DNA of 53,251 nucleotides, taken from Marinilabiliaceae bacterium JC017. Its GTDB lineage: Bacteria > Bacteroidota > Bacteroidia > Bacteroidales > Marinilabiliaceae. The translations under genes were made by a program, and so were the position numbers. The stretch lies in the NCBI GenBank assembly GCA_004296775.1, contig RHGE01000043.1:1-53251 (forward strand). Direction: 5' to 3'. Positions within the stretch are counted from its first letter, which is position 1; each line of letters opens with the position of its first letter. This document shows, piece after piece, positions 43,450 through 51,848 of the stretch. A model generated the notes under the pieces. That model was not told where the DNA came from, made no database searches, and saw only the letters and a list, made by a program, of their open reading frames with translations.

Positions 43450-44601
43450 TCAAACCACCGTTATTCTTGGTAAATCAGATGGCAATCGTGTTAATAATTC
43501 ATAATTTATCTGGTCGCTGAAATCACTAAAGGAGGCCACTGTAAGTTTCATATCGCCTTGCTTACCTATAATAACAACTTCGTCTCCTTTTTTCACCCCT
43601 TTTGTATTGCAAATGTTTACCGACATCATGTTCATATTTACCATCCCGATGACATTCACCATTTGACCATTTATCAGCACCCGGCCTTGATTACTCAATG
43701 AACGGCTGAAGCCGTGACCATACCCCACTGGGATGATGGCGATCTTCATATCGGTGTTGGCGAAATAGGAGGTGCCATAACCGATAAACTCACCTGTTTT
43801 TACATGCTTTATATCCATAACACTGCTCTTCCAGGAAATGATTCGGTGAAGGGGATCTTTCTTTCTCTTTGTTTTGGTCAGGTAGTCAATTAGCACTTCT
43901 TTGCTGGGGAAGAAACCATATTGTAAAATCCCCACCCGTACCATATCCATTTGCGTGGCCGGATAGCGTAACAGGGCAGCAGAGCAGGCGGTGTGGAATA
44001 ACCGGGGAACTATTTCCAGTTGTTTTAATTTGGCGATGCCTCTGTTGAAGGCACGCATTTGTTTTTTCACCCTGTAATAATTGGCGATGCTTTCGGCTCC
44101 GGCATAGTGGGTGCAAAGGCCATGGAAGGATAAGTGTTTTATGTTTTGTTTGAGGTAATGGGCAATATGGGGTAAATCATTCAGCGGGAAACCGGTTCTG
44201 TTCATACCTGTTTCCAGTTCCACGTGTATTTTGGCGCGTTTGCCCAGCTTATTGGCTATTGTTGTGGCATGGTGTAGGCGTTCCCAGTTAAACACAAAGA
44301 ATTCAATGTCGTTTTCAATGGCCCAGGTGAGCTGCTCTTTATCGAGCATTCCCATGATCATGATGGCGCTGTTGGCCCGGCTGATTTTTTTTACCCGATA
44401 GGCTTCATCAGCACTAAAAACAGAGAAATGTCTTACGCCTAAATCTTCTTCCAGGGGGACAATGATTTCTATGCCATGTCCATATGCATTTCCTTTGATG
44501 ACAGAAGAGTATAATACGTTTTCGTTAATGAAATCACGAATGAAATTCAAGTTGTGTTCTAGTGCCGAACGGCTGATTTCAATGTACGAGGTGTGCAGCA
44601 T
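43450..44601 (-). CDS. alr: alanine racemase
   Basis: A 383-aa PLP enzyme that supplies D-alanine for peptidoglycan. The PLP-binding lysine is K36 in SVIKGNAYGHG, the MNRTGFPL segment carries the substrate-side Arg, and the catalytic tyrosine sits in IGYGTSYF. It begins at the last base of the M20 hydrolase stop (TGATG at 44601), so the two are translationally coupled. Confidence 0.94.
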   Translation of the reverse strand: MLHTSYIEISRSALEHNLNFIRDFINENVLYSSVIKGNAYGHGIEIIVPLEEDLGVRHFSVFSADEAYRVKKISRANSAIMIMGMLDKEQLTWAIENDIEFFVFNWERLHHATTIANKLGKRAKIHVELETGMNRTGFPLNDLPHIAHYLKQNIKHLSFHGLCTHYAGAESIANYYRVKKQMRAFNRGIAKLKQLEIVPRLFHTACSAALLRYPATQMDMVRVGILQYGFFPSKEVLIDYLTKTKRKKDPLHRIISWKSSVMDIKHVKTGEFIGYGTSYFANTDMKIAIIPVGYGHGFSRSLSNQGRVLINGQMVNVIGMVNMNMMSVNICNTKGVKKGDEVVIIGKQGDMKLTVASFSDFSDQINYELLTRLPSDLPRITVV

Positions 44602-45728
44602 CAGGAGTCCAGTATTTGTGATACGATGGCATAAAATAATTCCACTCCAATGGGAAGGATCTCATCCGGAAAATCATAGTCGGGATTGTGTAGCGCCGGA
44701 CAGTTGGTGCCGGAACCAATCCCAAACAGGGCACCTTTATATTGCTGGGTAAACAGGCCAAAATCTTCACCCCATTTAAAAGGGTAGTCTGTTTCTTTAT
44801 GCGAATAGCCATTGGTATGTATGGCATTTTGGAGATATTCCAGGGCCATGTCGTTGTTTTCTGTGGCCCTGAAATGTTGTGTCCACTCAATTTCTGATTT
44901 CAGGTGGTGTTGTTCTGCTGAGGTATGAATGATCTGTAGTATCTGGTTGGATAGGTTGTCCAGTTGCTGTTCGGTCCAGGTTCTGATGGTTAAATGCAAC
45001 TCCCCGTACCCGGCCGATACACCATAAGCTTTTTCACCCATGTTAATATGGATGGGGGTTACAATGGCAAAGTCTTCCCGGTCCACCTGATTGTTTGATA
45101 ACGTCAGGGTCTTCTTTATTATTTCCGAAATGGCCAGGGCGGGATTGATGCCTTTTTCCGGTTCGCCGGCATGCGATGTTTTTCCCTGAAGTTTGATGAT
45201 GATGCTTTTTACAGCAGCGGTAAAGGAGCCTTTTTTTGTGATGATGTGGTTAAGCGGATAGCCTGGCAGGTTATGAAATGCAAAGGCATAATCCGGTTTT
45301 ATAGCTTTGAATTTTGCGTCGGATAAAACAGCTTCGGCTCCCGTACTGGTTTCTTCCGATGGTTGAAAGAGAAGTACGACTTTTCCTTTTGGAAAAGGTT
45401 CACAGGAGATTTTTCGGGCCACTCCTAATAAAGTGGTCATATGGCCATCATGCCCGCATTTGTGCGAAACACCTTCGTAAACCGAGCGATGTTCAAAGTC
45501 ATTGATCTCCCGGATGGGTAGGGCATCCAGTTCGCATCGAAGGAGGACTATTTCGCCCGGTTTTTGGCTGTCGAAGATGGCCATTACCCCGTATCCCCCT
45601 ATGTTTTCTACTATTGAAGTTGGGTTACATTGTTTTAATTGGCGGACTATTTCCTTTGCCGTCTCCTTCTCCTGATCCGATATTTCAGGATGGGCATGAA
45701 AATAATGTCTCAGATTAACCAGGTCCAT
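44601..45728 (-). CDS. M20 family amidohydrolase
   Basis: A 375-aa metallopeptidase of the M20D branch (N-acyl-amino-acid, IAA-amino-acid or N-acetyl-diaminopimelate deacylases). HAHPEISDQEKETA at the start, metal-site SHKCGHDGHMTTLLG (Cys and His), PSEETSTGAEAVL with the catalytic Glu, and a dimerisation lid with HAGEPEKGINPALA are present; the final GTNCPALHNPDYDFPDE gives a late metal His. Overlap with alr suggests a role in amino-acid or cell-wall precursor recycling, but the substrate is not determined. Confidence 0.9.
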   Translation of the reverse strand: MDLVNLRHYFHAHPEISDQEKETAKEIVRQLKQCNPTSIVENIGGYGVMAIFDSQKPGEIVLLRCELDALPIREINDFEHRSVYEGVSHKCGHDGHMTTLLGVARKISCEPFPKGKVVLLFQPSEETSTGAEAVLSDAKFKAIKPDYAFAFHNLPGYPLNHIITKKGSFTAAVKSIIIKLQGKTSHAGEPEKGINPALAISEIIKKTLTLSNNQVDREDFAIVTPIHINMGEKAYGVSAGYGELHLTIRTWTEQQLDNLSNQILQIIHTSAEQHHLKSEIEWTQHFRATENNDMALEYLQNAIHTNGYSHKETDYPFKWGEDFGLFTQQYKGALFGIGSGTNCPALHNPDYDFPDEILPIGVELFYAIVSQILDS

Positions 45729-46031
45729 AATGTGTGTTTTTTAGTGTTGTATGGTTATATAATTGAGTAGGTTTAAAAGCATCGGGGGTATTTAATGCTA
45801 ATTTGGATTGTGATTCTACTTCATCCTCACTATGCTTTTAACCACGGTGTATGTTTCTATTGGTAAATATATCGAAATCCAGAACAAAAAATAGTGGTTT
45901 CATGGAAGTATAGCAGTTGAAAGAGTTTCAGGAGTAGGAGAGTTCCTGATTTTTCAACCTGATAACTAAGAGGAGGGTATGAAAAAAGCCAGGCATGATT
46001 CCTGGCTTAATAATTTTGAGGCAATGGTAAT
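45729..46031. other. intergenic region, terminator only
   Basis: Holds the terminator for the 46032-46763 gene (45981-46008) and the promoter zone of the M20 gene. No gene and no repeat were recognised. Confidence 0.4.
45981..46008 (-). terminator. intrinsic terminator of the 46032-46763 gene
   Basis: Perfect 8-bp stem AAGCCAGG (45986-45993) with CCTGGCTT (46001-46008), 7-nt loop; the - strand reads into a T run. Confidence 0.85.
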
Positions 46032-46763
46032 TTATTGGACTATAAATTTGCCAGAATTAGTTTGGTGATTATAAAAATACACTCCTTTATTATATTCAGA
46101 TGTATTTACTTTTATGACTGTTTCATTGGGCTCTACTTCTTTTTGCTTAATAACACTTCCATTTTGGTTGGTTATTGTAAGTGTTGTTTTTTCATTGGTT
46201 TTTGAATTGATGGGGATGTTTATATAGTTTTTTGCCGGGTTAGGATAGGCTTGAATACTTTTTTTTAAGATTTCTTCTTGAATAGATGTTAAAGAACCTT
46301 CCAGACCATAGACGTTAATAGTATTAGTTCCTTCACTATAAGTGAATAATTTGTAAGTATTGTCAGGAGCTTTTATGTAATATGCTTTACTACATTTTCC
46401 AAGATCTTTAATCATAAGACCATCTTCATTGTACAATCTTAAGTTATCTTGAGTTGATTCAGAAAAGAAATAGGCGATGAATTCAATCTTTGAATCAGTA
46501 TTGAATAATTTGTCACTGGGAATTAGAATTTTTTGCAACGAGGCAGTATTTTCCAATGTTATTGTTTTTATTAGTTCATGCTGTTCATTATATAAGTAAA
46601 CGTTGTTTTTATCGTTGGAGTAATAGTATAGAATATCGTTGACCACAAAAGCATTGTGTGAATTAAATTCCTCTCCTACTTGATAAGTATGCTCAAAAGT
46701 AACCTGTCCAAAAGAGGCAGATATGGCAAAAAATGATAAGGCAATAATTAATAGTGTTTCCAT
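46032..46763 (-). CDS. T9SS type A sorting-domain protein
   Basis: A 243-aa exported protein: signal peptide (METLLIIALSFFAISASFGQ), a ~150-residue beta-rich passenger with short repeats (VFVNDILYYYSNDKNN, AYFFSESTQDNLRLYNEDG) recalling beta-propeller blades, and a C-terminal T9SS sorting domain (about 168-243: AYPNPAKNYINIPINS, EYNKGVYFYNHQTNSGKF). It is secreted or surface-anchored. The passenger is not assigned to any known family. Confidence 0.85.
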   Translation of the reverse strand: METLLIIALSFFAISASFGQVTFEHTYQVGEEFNSHNAFVVNDILYYYSNDKNNVYLYNEQHELIKTITLENTASLQKILIPSDKLFNTDSKIEFIAYFFSESTQDNLRLYNEDGLMIKDLGKCSKAYYIKAPDNTYKLFTYSEGTNTINVYGLEGSLTSIQEEILKKSIQAYPNPAKNYINIPINSKTNEKTTLTITNQNGSVIKQKEVEPNETVIKVNTSEYNKGVYFYNHQTNSGKFIVQ

Positions 46764-47387
46764 AATTGAGACTTTTGTTGTCGATTATTTTTTAAAACAA
46801 TTCTATGATCAAACTTTGATTGGATTAGGTAAAGTTGTGTTTTATGTAAATTTTAATTGGTGGTGGTTTAATGGCTGAATCTCATTGGTGTATTTGGTAA
46901 TAAAGAGATTTAGGTTGTCATTGAAAACTATTTTGTTTTGTCAAAAGTAATAAACCGGGGGAAATTGTCAAAAGAAGGTATGCATATATTAGCTGTGGTG
47001 ATGGGTAGTTGGGTTATTAAATAAATCTCGAAAAGCATGGTCTTAAGACGATGGTTACACCAAAAGAAATGAAAGAAGGGCATGTACATAACTTTATTGA
47101 GATAGAAAGTCCAGACATGAATTTCGTTTAACTTAGCTATGCGAATCTATTAGGGATAAGATATGTCTGAAAGACATATGAGAGTAGAAAGCGGGGATAG
47201 AGCCAGTGGTGGTAGAGTATTATAATTGGTATAACTATGCATGAAGGATTGGTGGTTTTCCGAAAATCCCCACAATTTGGAATATTACATCGCCTGTTCT
47301 TCATCATGTTAATCTTGTCAAAAAAATAACACGATTTGAGAATCAACCACACTTTAACTCTTGATCCGCATTTCTGGTAATTCTACT
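46764..47387. other. long intergenic region without recognisable gene
   Basis: No gene is recognised. A perfect inverted repeat ATATGTCT-gaa-AGACATAT lies at 47161-47179. The remaining sequence gives no convincing reading frame or promoter and may be the remnant of a decayed gene. Confidence 0.4.
47161..47179. repeat. short perfect hairpin, 8-bp arms
   Basis: ATATGTCT (47161-47168) and AGACATAT (47172-47179) with a 3-nt loop. No T run follows, so it is not an obvious terminator; an operator or repeat remnant is possible. Confidence 0.45.
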
Positions 47388-48521
47388 TCATTCCTCAACG
47401 ATAAACTCAATTTCATGAGCTTCTTTATAGGTGGGTATTTCCAATTTATTAATCAGCTTATCAATGACATCTTGTGGTACTTTATAGGATCGGTTATGGT
47501 TTTGAGTAATCAGCTTTTTGTAAGGCACTTCAATGTAAATGATTTTAATGCGTGCGCCATATTCGGAGAACAATGAAATCCATTTGCTTCGCATGTCACG
47601 TGTAATATTGGTCGCATTAAAAACAAAGGATTTTCTTGCCCGCATGAATTCTTTCGCTTTTTCTTTGGCCAGTTGAATGACTTGTCCGTTTTTCTTTTTG
47701 TTTGTTGGATCTATTTTATGCTCTCTGCGGATGTTGTCAAGAGATAAAACTGGTAGATTCAGGTTTCTTTGGATATAGTAATCTTTACCACTTCCCGGAA
47801 GGGCACACATAACATAGACATTGAATTTCAGATCATCAAAAGGCACATATTCCGGAGAGATGTCTGGTTTGTTTAAGAATAAAAACCGCCCGTAATCTGT
47901 TTTGAAGTTTTTCTTTTCGCCAAAGCAATTATTCTCTTTGCACAGTTCATTGAACAACTCAATCCTCAGTAGAATATCCTCTTGTTCATGGGTGCTTCTG
48001 CCTAAAACATCTGCTTTAGCCAACATGGAAAGATGGCGGGTGTTAACCACTAAACTGGCCTCAATGACCCACTTCCTTGGATCCTGTTTTTCTATGGTCC
48101 ATAATGGTAATCCATGAAGTCTTACTAACCTGGCAATTTGTTCGCGAATGGCAAAGGGGGTAGGGATGTCTTTGTAGAGCAGGCTTCTGGTTGTAAATTC
48201 TCCTCTTTTGGCATGCTTGGGTGAAACAATCTTTTCTACGCCATCAATTTCTTCTTTGGTGGTTGTGGATCGTTTTTCTATGTCGTGGAACATCGCCGAT
48301 GCCAATAAAATATGTTTATCCTGTTCGCATAGATCCTGAAATTCCGGGAGAGAGACAAGTGCTTCCACTACCATTTTGGTATGAGTTTGGACATTGCCTT
48401 CTGCATGCCAGATGGGGTCTTGAGGAATACCTTTCATTTCCCGGAACCAGGCGAATTTCGATTCTATTAAGGGCCAGTTGATGTTTGAATTAACTTCGTA
48501 TGTGGGGAATTTCCAGATCAT
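47388..48521 (-). CDS. HD-Pnk: HD phosphoesterase fused to 5'-OH polynucleotide kinase
   Basis: A 377-aa bifunctional end-healing enzyme of the HD-Pnk type known from Runella. The N-terminal HD domain has H39, H47, H79-D80 (AMFHDIEKR) and a later Asp (D171), the usual metal-binding set, and should process 2',3'-cyclic or 3'-phosphate ends. The C-terminal kinase (about 233-377) has a Walker A of the form ALPGSGKDYY (K246) with Asp in place of the usual Ser/Thr, a catalytic Asp region LSLDNIRRE and an Arg-rich lid (RKSFVFNATNITRDMRSKW). Its ATG overlaps the ligase stop by 4 bp (ATGA, 48518-48521), so it is translated with the ligase. Confidence 0.88.
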   Translation of the reverse strand: MIWKFPTYEVNSNINWPLIESKFAWFREMKGIPQDPIWHAEGNVQTHTKMVVEALVSLPEFQDLCEQDKHILLASAMFHDIEKRSTTTKEEIDGVEKIVSPKHAKRGEFTTRSLLYKDIPTPFAIREQIARLVRLHGLPLWTIEKQDPRKWVIEASLVVNTRHLSMLAKADVLGRSTHEQEDILLRIELFNELCKENNCFGEKKNFKTDYGRFLFLNKPDISPEYVPFDDLKFNVYVMCALPGSGKDYYIQRNLNLPVLSLDNIRREHKIDPTNKKKNGQVIQLAKEKAKEFMRARKSFVFNATNITRDMRSKWISLFSEYGARIKIIYIEVPYKKLITQNHNRSYKVPQDVIDKLINKLEIPTYKEAHEIEFIVEE

Positions 48522-49318
48522 CTTTTTGTCATAAATTCATAGCCAAACCATTTGTACTTACTGTAATTGTTTAAGGTGGCAGGTTTCCAGTTCCTGGTCC
48601 AATGTATATCTGTTTTTACATGAGACTTACGAACAATTTTAAACAGGTTATTGAATTCATTTGCGGCAACCGGTATGACGCCTTCATTGGTGCCAAATCC
48701 ATTGATGTTTCGAATCACAAGTCCTTCCGAACAATCGTTGCCTGTTAGTGGATCATAGCCACCCAGAATGCCTGGTGTTTCAACCTTTTCCTCCCAGGTC
48801 ATGCCCAGATTTTCTTTTAACCAATATTCCAGCAGCTTGTTTTCATCTTTCCCTTCCTCAAAAACATTTTTTAATTTAGTTTTAAATGGTAATTCGGGAA
48901 CCGTTGGGAAATCCAGCATCGCGGCATAGAACTTTACCTCTTCCCATGATAGCCAGCGTTCTTTCTCTCTCACTGCAAAGACATAAAAATAGGATTCCAG
49001 GTTTCGATAGGCAATGGAATGAATGCCGTACAAGTTCTCCCCGAAAATTTCCAGGTCGTTTAAGTCGGTTTTAATTAAATGCCAACGCTCCCGAAGGGGT
49101 TTATCCCATGGATGTTCGGATGTTGATGTATGCGAACGGGCAAATACCCCTTTTTTACTAAAGCAATTATTCTGACCATCCAGTTTTTCGGTGATAACCA
49201 GGTCATCCATCTCAGCAAAGGCCCGGATATATCCATCGGGCATAAACCTGTCGTCTGAGGTGGTTCCCAGGCTTATTTGTGCATGAAGGCTTCGACAATA
49301 TTTTCTTGATTCATTCAT
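48518..49318 (-). CDS. ATP-dependent RNA (or RNA/DNA) ligase partner of HD-Pnk
   Basis: A 266-aa nucleotidyltransferase of the Rnl-like family. Motif I TEKLDGQNN holds the adenylated Lys (about K45), motif III is EIFGENLYGIHS, IIIa is FYVFAVRE, motif IV SEGLVIRN and motif V LFKIVRKSHV. It should seal 5'-PO4/3'-OH ends made by the HD-Pnk. The ATG at 49318 is preferred; an in-frame TTG lies at 49327. The two genes form a compact sealing-and-healing cassette; targets are unknown (cleaved tRNA or rRNA is inference). Confidence 0.88.
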   Translation of the reverse strand: MNESRKYCRSLHAQISLGTTSDDRFMPDGYIRAFAEMDDLVITEKLDGQNNCFSKKGVFARSHTSTSEHPWDKPLRERWHLIKTDLNDLEIFGENLYGIHSIAYRNLESYFYVFAVREKERWLSWEEVKFYAAMLDFPTVPELPFKTKLKNVFEEGKDENKLLEYWLKENLGMTWEEKVETPGILGGYDPLTGNDCSEGLVIRNINGFGTNEGVIPVAANEFNNLFKIVRKSHVKTDIHWTRNWKPATLNNYSKYKWFGYEFMTKR

Positions 49319-50519
49319 TTTAATCAATCGTTAGGTTTTGATTGTAGTTTTGTGATGGTTGCTGGCCATATTGATGTCATGATAATTAGAATAGAATATT
49401 CCACGCCATATGTGCAAAGTTATCTCACCAAAATAACGCCATGCTTTCTGTACTTAACAACCGAATAAAGGGCTGTATAACTCATGTTTTGCCTGTATTC
49501 AGAAGGATTTATGAGAATTTGTAGCTATTTCCAAAATTGGGGCGAATTAAGCATACGTATTAGTTAAATCAGCGTTTATCCATCGTTTGGACGAAAGTAA
49601 CAAAAAAGTCGGTTTGTAATTACAGATCGATGTAGTTGAAATGAAGATTTAACTGCCAGTACAGGATAAGCATGTTCTGATAATCCCGGGTTTTATGAAG
49701 GTGTTCTAATAAGATTAGCTGTATCCATCCATAAAAAAGGAAGCGCTAAAGTAACGTGTGATTCCGTCTTCCAGGAAAAGGGGAGTGCTCAACTGATGTT
49801 ACAAGTATGTTTCCATGAAAACGGAAGGTTAAATGTAACATGTGATTCAGTCTTCCATGAAAAGGGGAGTACCCAACTGATGTTACAAGTATGCATCCAT
49901 AAAAACGGAAGCGCTAAAGTAACGTGTGATTCCGTCTTCCATGAAAAAGGGAGTGCTCAACTGATGTTACAAGTATGCTTCCATAAAAACGGAAGGTTAA
50001 ATGTAACATGTGATCCCGTCATCCATGAAAAAGGGAGTATTCAACTGATGTTACAATTATGCTTCCATAAAAACGGAAGCGCTAAAGTAACGTGTGATTC
50101 CGTTTTCCATGAAAAAGGGAGTGCTCAACTGATGTTACAAGTATGCTTCCATGAAAAAGGAAGGCAAATGTAATGTGTGATTTAGTCGTTCGAAAATATT
50201 GGTGGCCGCTGTTAATGGGCTGGTTCTAACTTTCAATTGTTGTGAATCAGTTAATCGGGTTGTTTTATCAGGTTGATTCGTTTTGTAGTTTACAGGGAAA
50301 AGCATGGGGATATAAGAGTATGATAAATGTCATAAAAACTACTAAATGATGCATTCGAATGATATATTGACGGATGGATGTTATTGAATGGTTAGTGGTT
50401 GAATAATTTATATGGATGTCCCCAAAATAATCATTAGGTCATTTCTTTCGGGAAGGGGTAATTTTTTTGATTTGAAAATGGTGATTAACTTATGTGTTGT
50501 AACTAAAAAATTGAAAAAC
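49319..50519. other. long intergenic region with a hierarchical minisatellite
   Basis: No credible gene. 49728-50184 is the tandem array described separately. The flanks (49319-49727 and 50185-50519) are AT-rich and must include promoters for the ligase and DUF6261 genes; no box was convincing. Confidence 0.6.
49728..50184. repeat. hierarchical tandem array: 42-bp subunits in 84-bp and 168-bp units
   Basis: Five complete 84-bp units begin at 49728, 49812, 49896, 49980 and 50064, with a truncated sixth at 50148. Each 84-bp unit is two related 42-bp halves, both beginning TCCATRAAAA (one continuing AACGTGTGATTC or AACATGTGATTC, the other GGGAGT-CTCAACTGATGTTAC). Units 1, 3 and 5 share GGAAGCGCTAAAGTAACG, while units 2 and 4 share GGAAGGTTAAATGTAACA, so the array repeats every 168 bp. 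Lengths are multiples of three and one + frame is open (49796-50173), but no start signal or family supports translation. Confidence 0.95.
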
Positions 50520-51239
50520 ATGATTAAAGCTCTTTTAGTCCATCTCCTTTCGAAGGAGGAATTTTACACCCTGGTAAAACGTCTGATTAATGCGATTATC
50601 GCTTCCAATCTGGATGATATCTTAAAGTCAATGCTTCTTGAACGGCTACAGCCTGCTTTCGATAAATATGAAGCGACTCTGAATCGTCGTACTGGCAATC
50701 CTTTATCAAAAGAGGTAGAAGAAAAGGATCAAGTAAGGGATTTTCGTTTTTTGGGTTTCCGCATGATGGTGGAAGCTTTTTGTTACCATTGGGAGCCACC
50801 CTTGCAGGAAGCTGCCCGTGTTTTGCGAGAGATTATTCGTCGGCATGGCTGGTGCATGTATCATGAAGGAAATAAGAAAGAGACCGCATTGATTAATGCC
50901 ATGATCAATGAAATGCATCAGGAACCTGCTGCTGCTCATCTTGAGATGTTAGACCTGACTGAATGGCTGGTTAAATTAAATGATGCTCAAACTGATTTTG
51001 AGACTACGCTGCAGGCTCGTGAAATAAAAGACAGTGAAGAATCGGTGGATTTACTTACTATTCGCAAGTCGCTTTATGAAAATGTGCGGGCCACCTTGTC
51101 ATATATTGAGAGCCAAATGAATTTTTATGAGTCGGATAATCTGAAGCAACTTATTAATGCCATTAATGAAATCATCACTGGTGTTACTTCTTCGGCTAAA
51201 GCACGCCGTACACGTCAGAAAGAAACGGAAAATGAATAG
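50520..51239 (+). CDS. DUF6261 family protein, second copy
   Basis: A 239-aa helical protein when begun at the ATG at 50520, where MIKALLVHLLSKEEFYTLVK starts; an upstream start at 50412 would add a basic leader unlike the family. It shares size, helical character and mid-protein pattern (FRFLGFRMMVEAFCYHWEPP against ALKGFRHYC) with 675-1433. The final charged segment ends KARRTRQKETENE. A terminator follows at 51273-51305. Function unknown. Confidence 0.6.
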   Translation: MIKALLVHLLSKEEFYTLVKRLINAIIASNLDDILKSMLLERLQPAFDKYEATLNRRTGNPLSKEVEEKDQVRDFRFLGFRMMVEAFCYHWEPPLQEAARVLREIIRRHGWCMYHEGNKKETALINAMINEMHQEPAAAHLEMLDLTEWLVKLNDAQTDFETTLQAREIKDSEESVDLLTIRKSLYENVRATLSYIESQMNFYESDNLKQLINAINEIITGVTSSAKARRTRQKETENE

Positions 51240-51272
51240 CCCGTTAGTGTTTTTTTCATTTTTACCAAGAGG

Positions 51273-51305
51273 AAAGAGAGTCGGAATTTTCGGCTCTCTT
51301 TTTTT
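51273..51305 (+). terminator. intrinsic terminator of the second DUF6261 gene
   Basis: Eleven-bp stem AAAGAGAGTCG (51273-51283) with CGGCTCTCTTT (51291-51301, one G-U pair), 7-nt loop, T run after. Confidence 0.88.
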
Positions 51306-51372
51306 GGCCAATATTGATAATTGGTTGTTGAATTTTTGAAATAATTGAATGTTTGATGATCAAATTTAGATG

Positions 51373-51432
51373 CTTTTTAAATGAACCAGATGTAAACCTT
51401 TCCCAGGTCTGTTATTTGAAATTAAACGATCA
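51373..51432 (+). repeat. dispersed repeat family 2, copy B
   Basis: CTTTTTAAATGAA-CAGATGTAAACC-CCCAGGTCTG aligns block by block with 51692-51753, with about a quarter of positions changed. Confidence 0.6.
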
Positions 51433-51490
51433 ACTGGATATTACAACCTAAACACTCCGTCAAAGGATAGAAACCAGTCTTTATACCCGC

Positions 51491-51604
51491 ATCCTCAGAG
51501 GGATGACATGTTTATAGTTATTATATGAATAATGTGCGACTCCGGCTGGAGTCGAATGTATGTCTTATTCCAACCGCTATAAACATTGGATACCTCTGGC
51601 ATCC
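51491..51604. repeat. REP-like element with three nested inverted repeats
   Basis: Inner perfect palindrome CGACTCC-ggct-GGAGTCG (51537-51554), middle pair ATGTTTATAG (51508-51517) with CTATAAACAT (51577-51586), outer pair CAGAGG (51496-51501) with CCTCTG (51593-51598). The nested symmetry predicts a long branched hairpin in RNA or extruded DNA. It resembles repetitive extragenic palindromes of Bacteroidota, though only one copy is in the window. Confidence 0.75.
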
Positions 51605-51691
51605 TGTTATTCCTTTTTATAATAGTCCGTTAAGTTTTTGTAATTAACTGTAAAACAGTTTGTGCTTATTTGAAAGTCAAAAATTCTAGAG

Positions 51692-51753
51692 TTTTTTAAA
51701 TGAAGCTGATGTAAATCTGTCTCAGGTCTATCATCTAAAATCTAATGATCTAT
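51692..51753 (+). repeat. dispersed repeat family 2, copy A
   Basis: TTTTTTAAATGAAGCTGATG, then TAAATCTGTCTCAGGTCTAT and CATCTAAAATCTAATGATCT. Diverged copies lie at 51373-51432 and 43380-43435, and the final block alone near 1962-1980. Confidence 0.65.
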
Positions 51754-51848
51754 GTGTATTGATTATATGAATGCCGGCCGTATGATTCTGGTTTGCTATG
51801 CGGCATGTTTGTCATTTGTGCCGGCATTTCTAATTGATTACTTACGGG

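Larger units (their letters stand above)
51240..51848. other. intergenic region with terminator and several repeats
   Basis: It holds the terminator at 51273-51305, two copies of dispersed repeat family 2 (51373-51432 and 51692-51753) and between them a nested palindromic element (51491-51604). No gene is seen. Confidence 0.6.

Noticed and set aside
49796-50173. 14-residue repeat peptide frame in the 42/84-bp array
   Set aside because: The only ATG lies inside a unit and no ribosome site or homologous family supports it; listed as a repeat instead of a gene.
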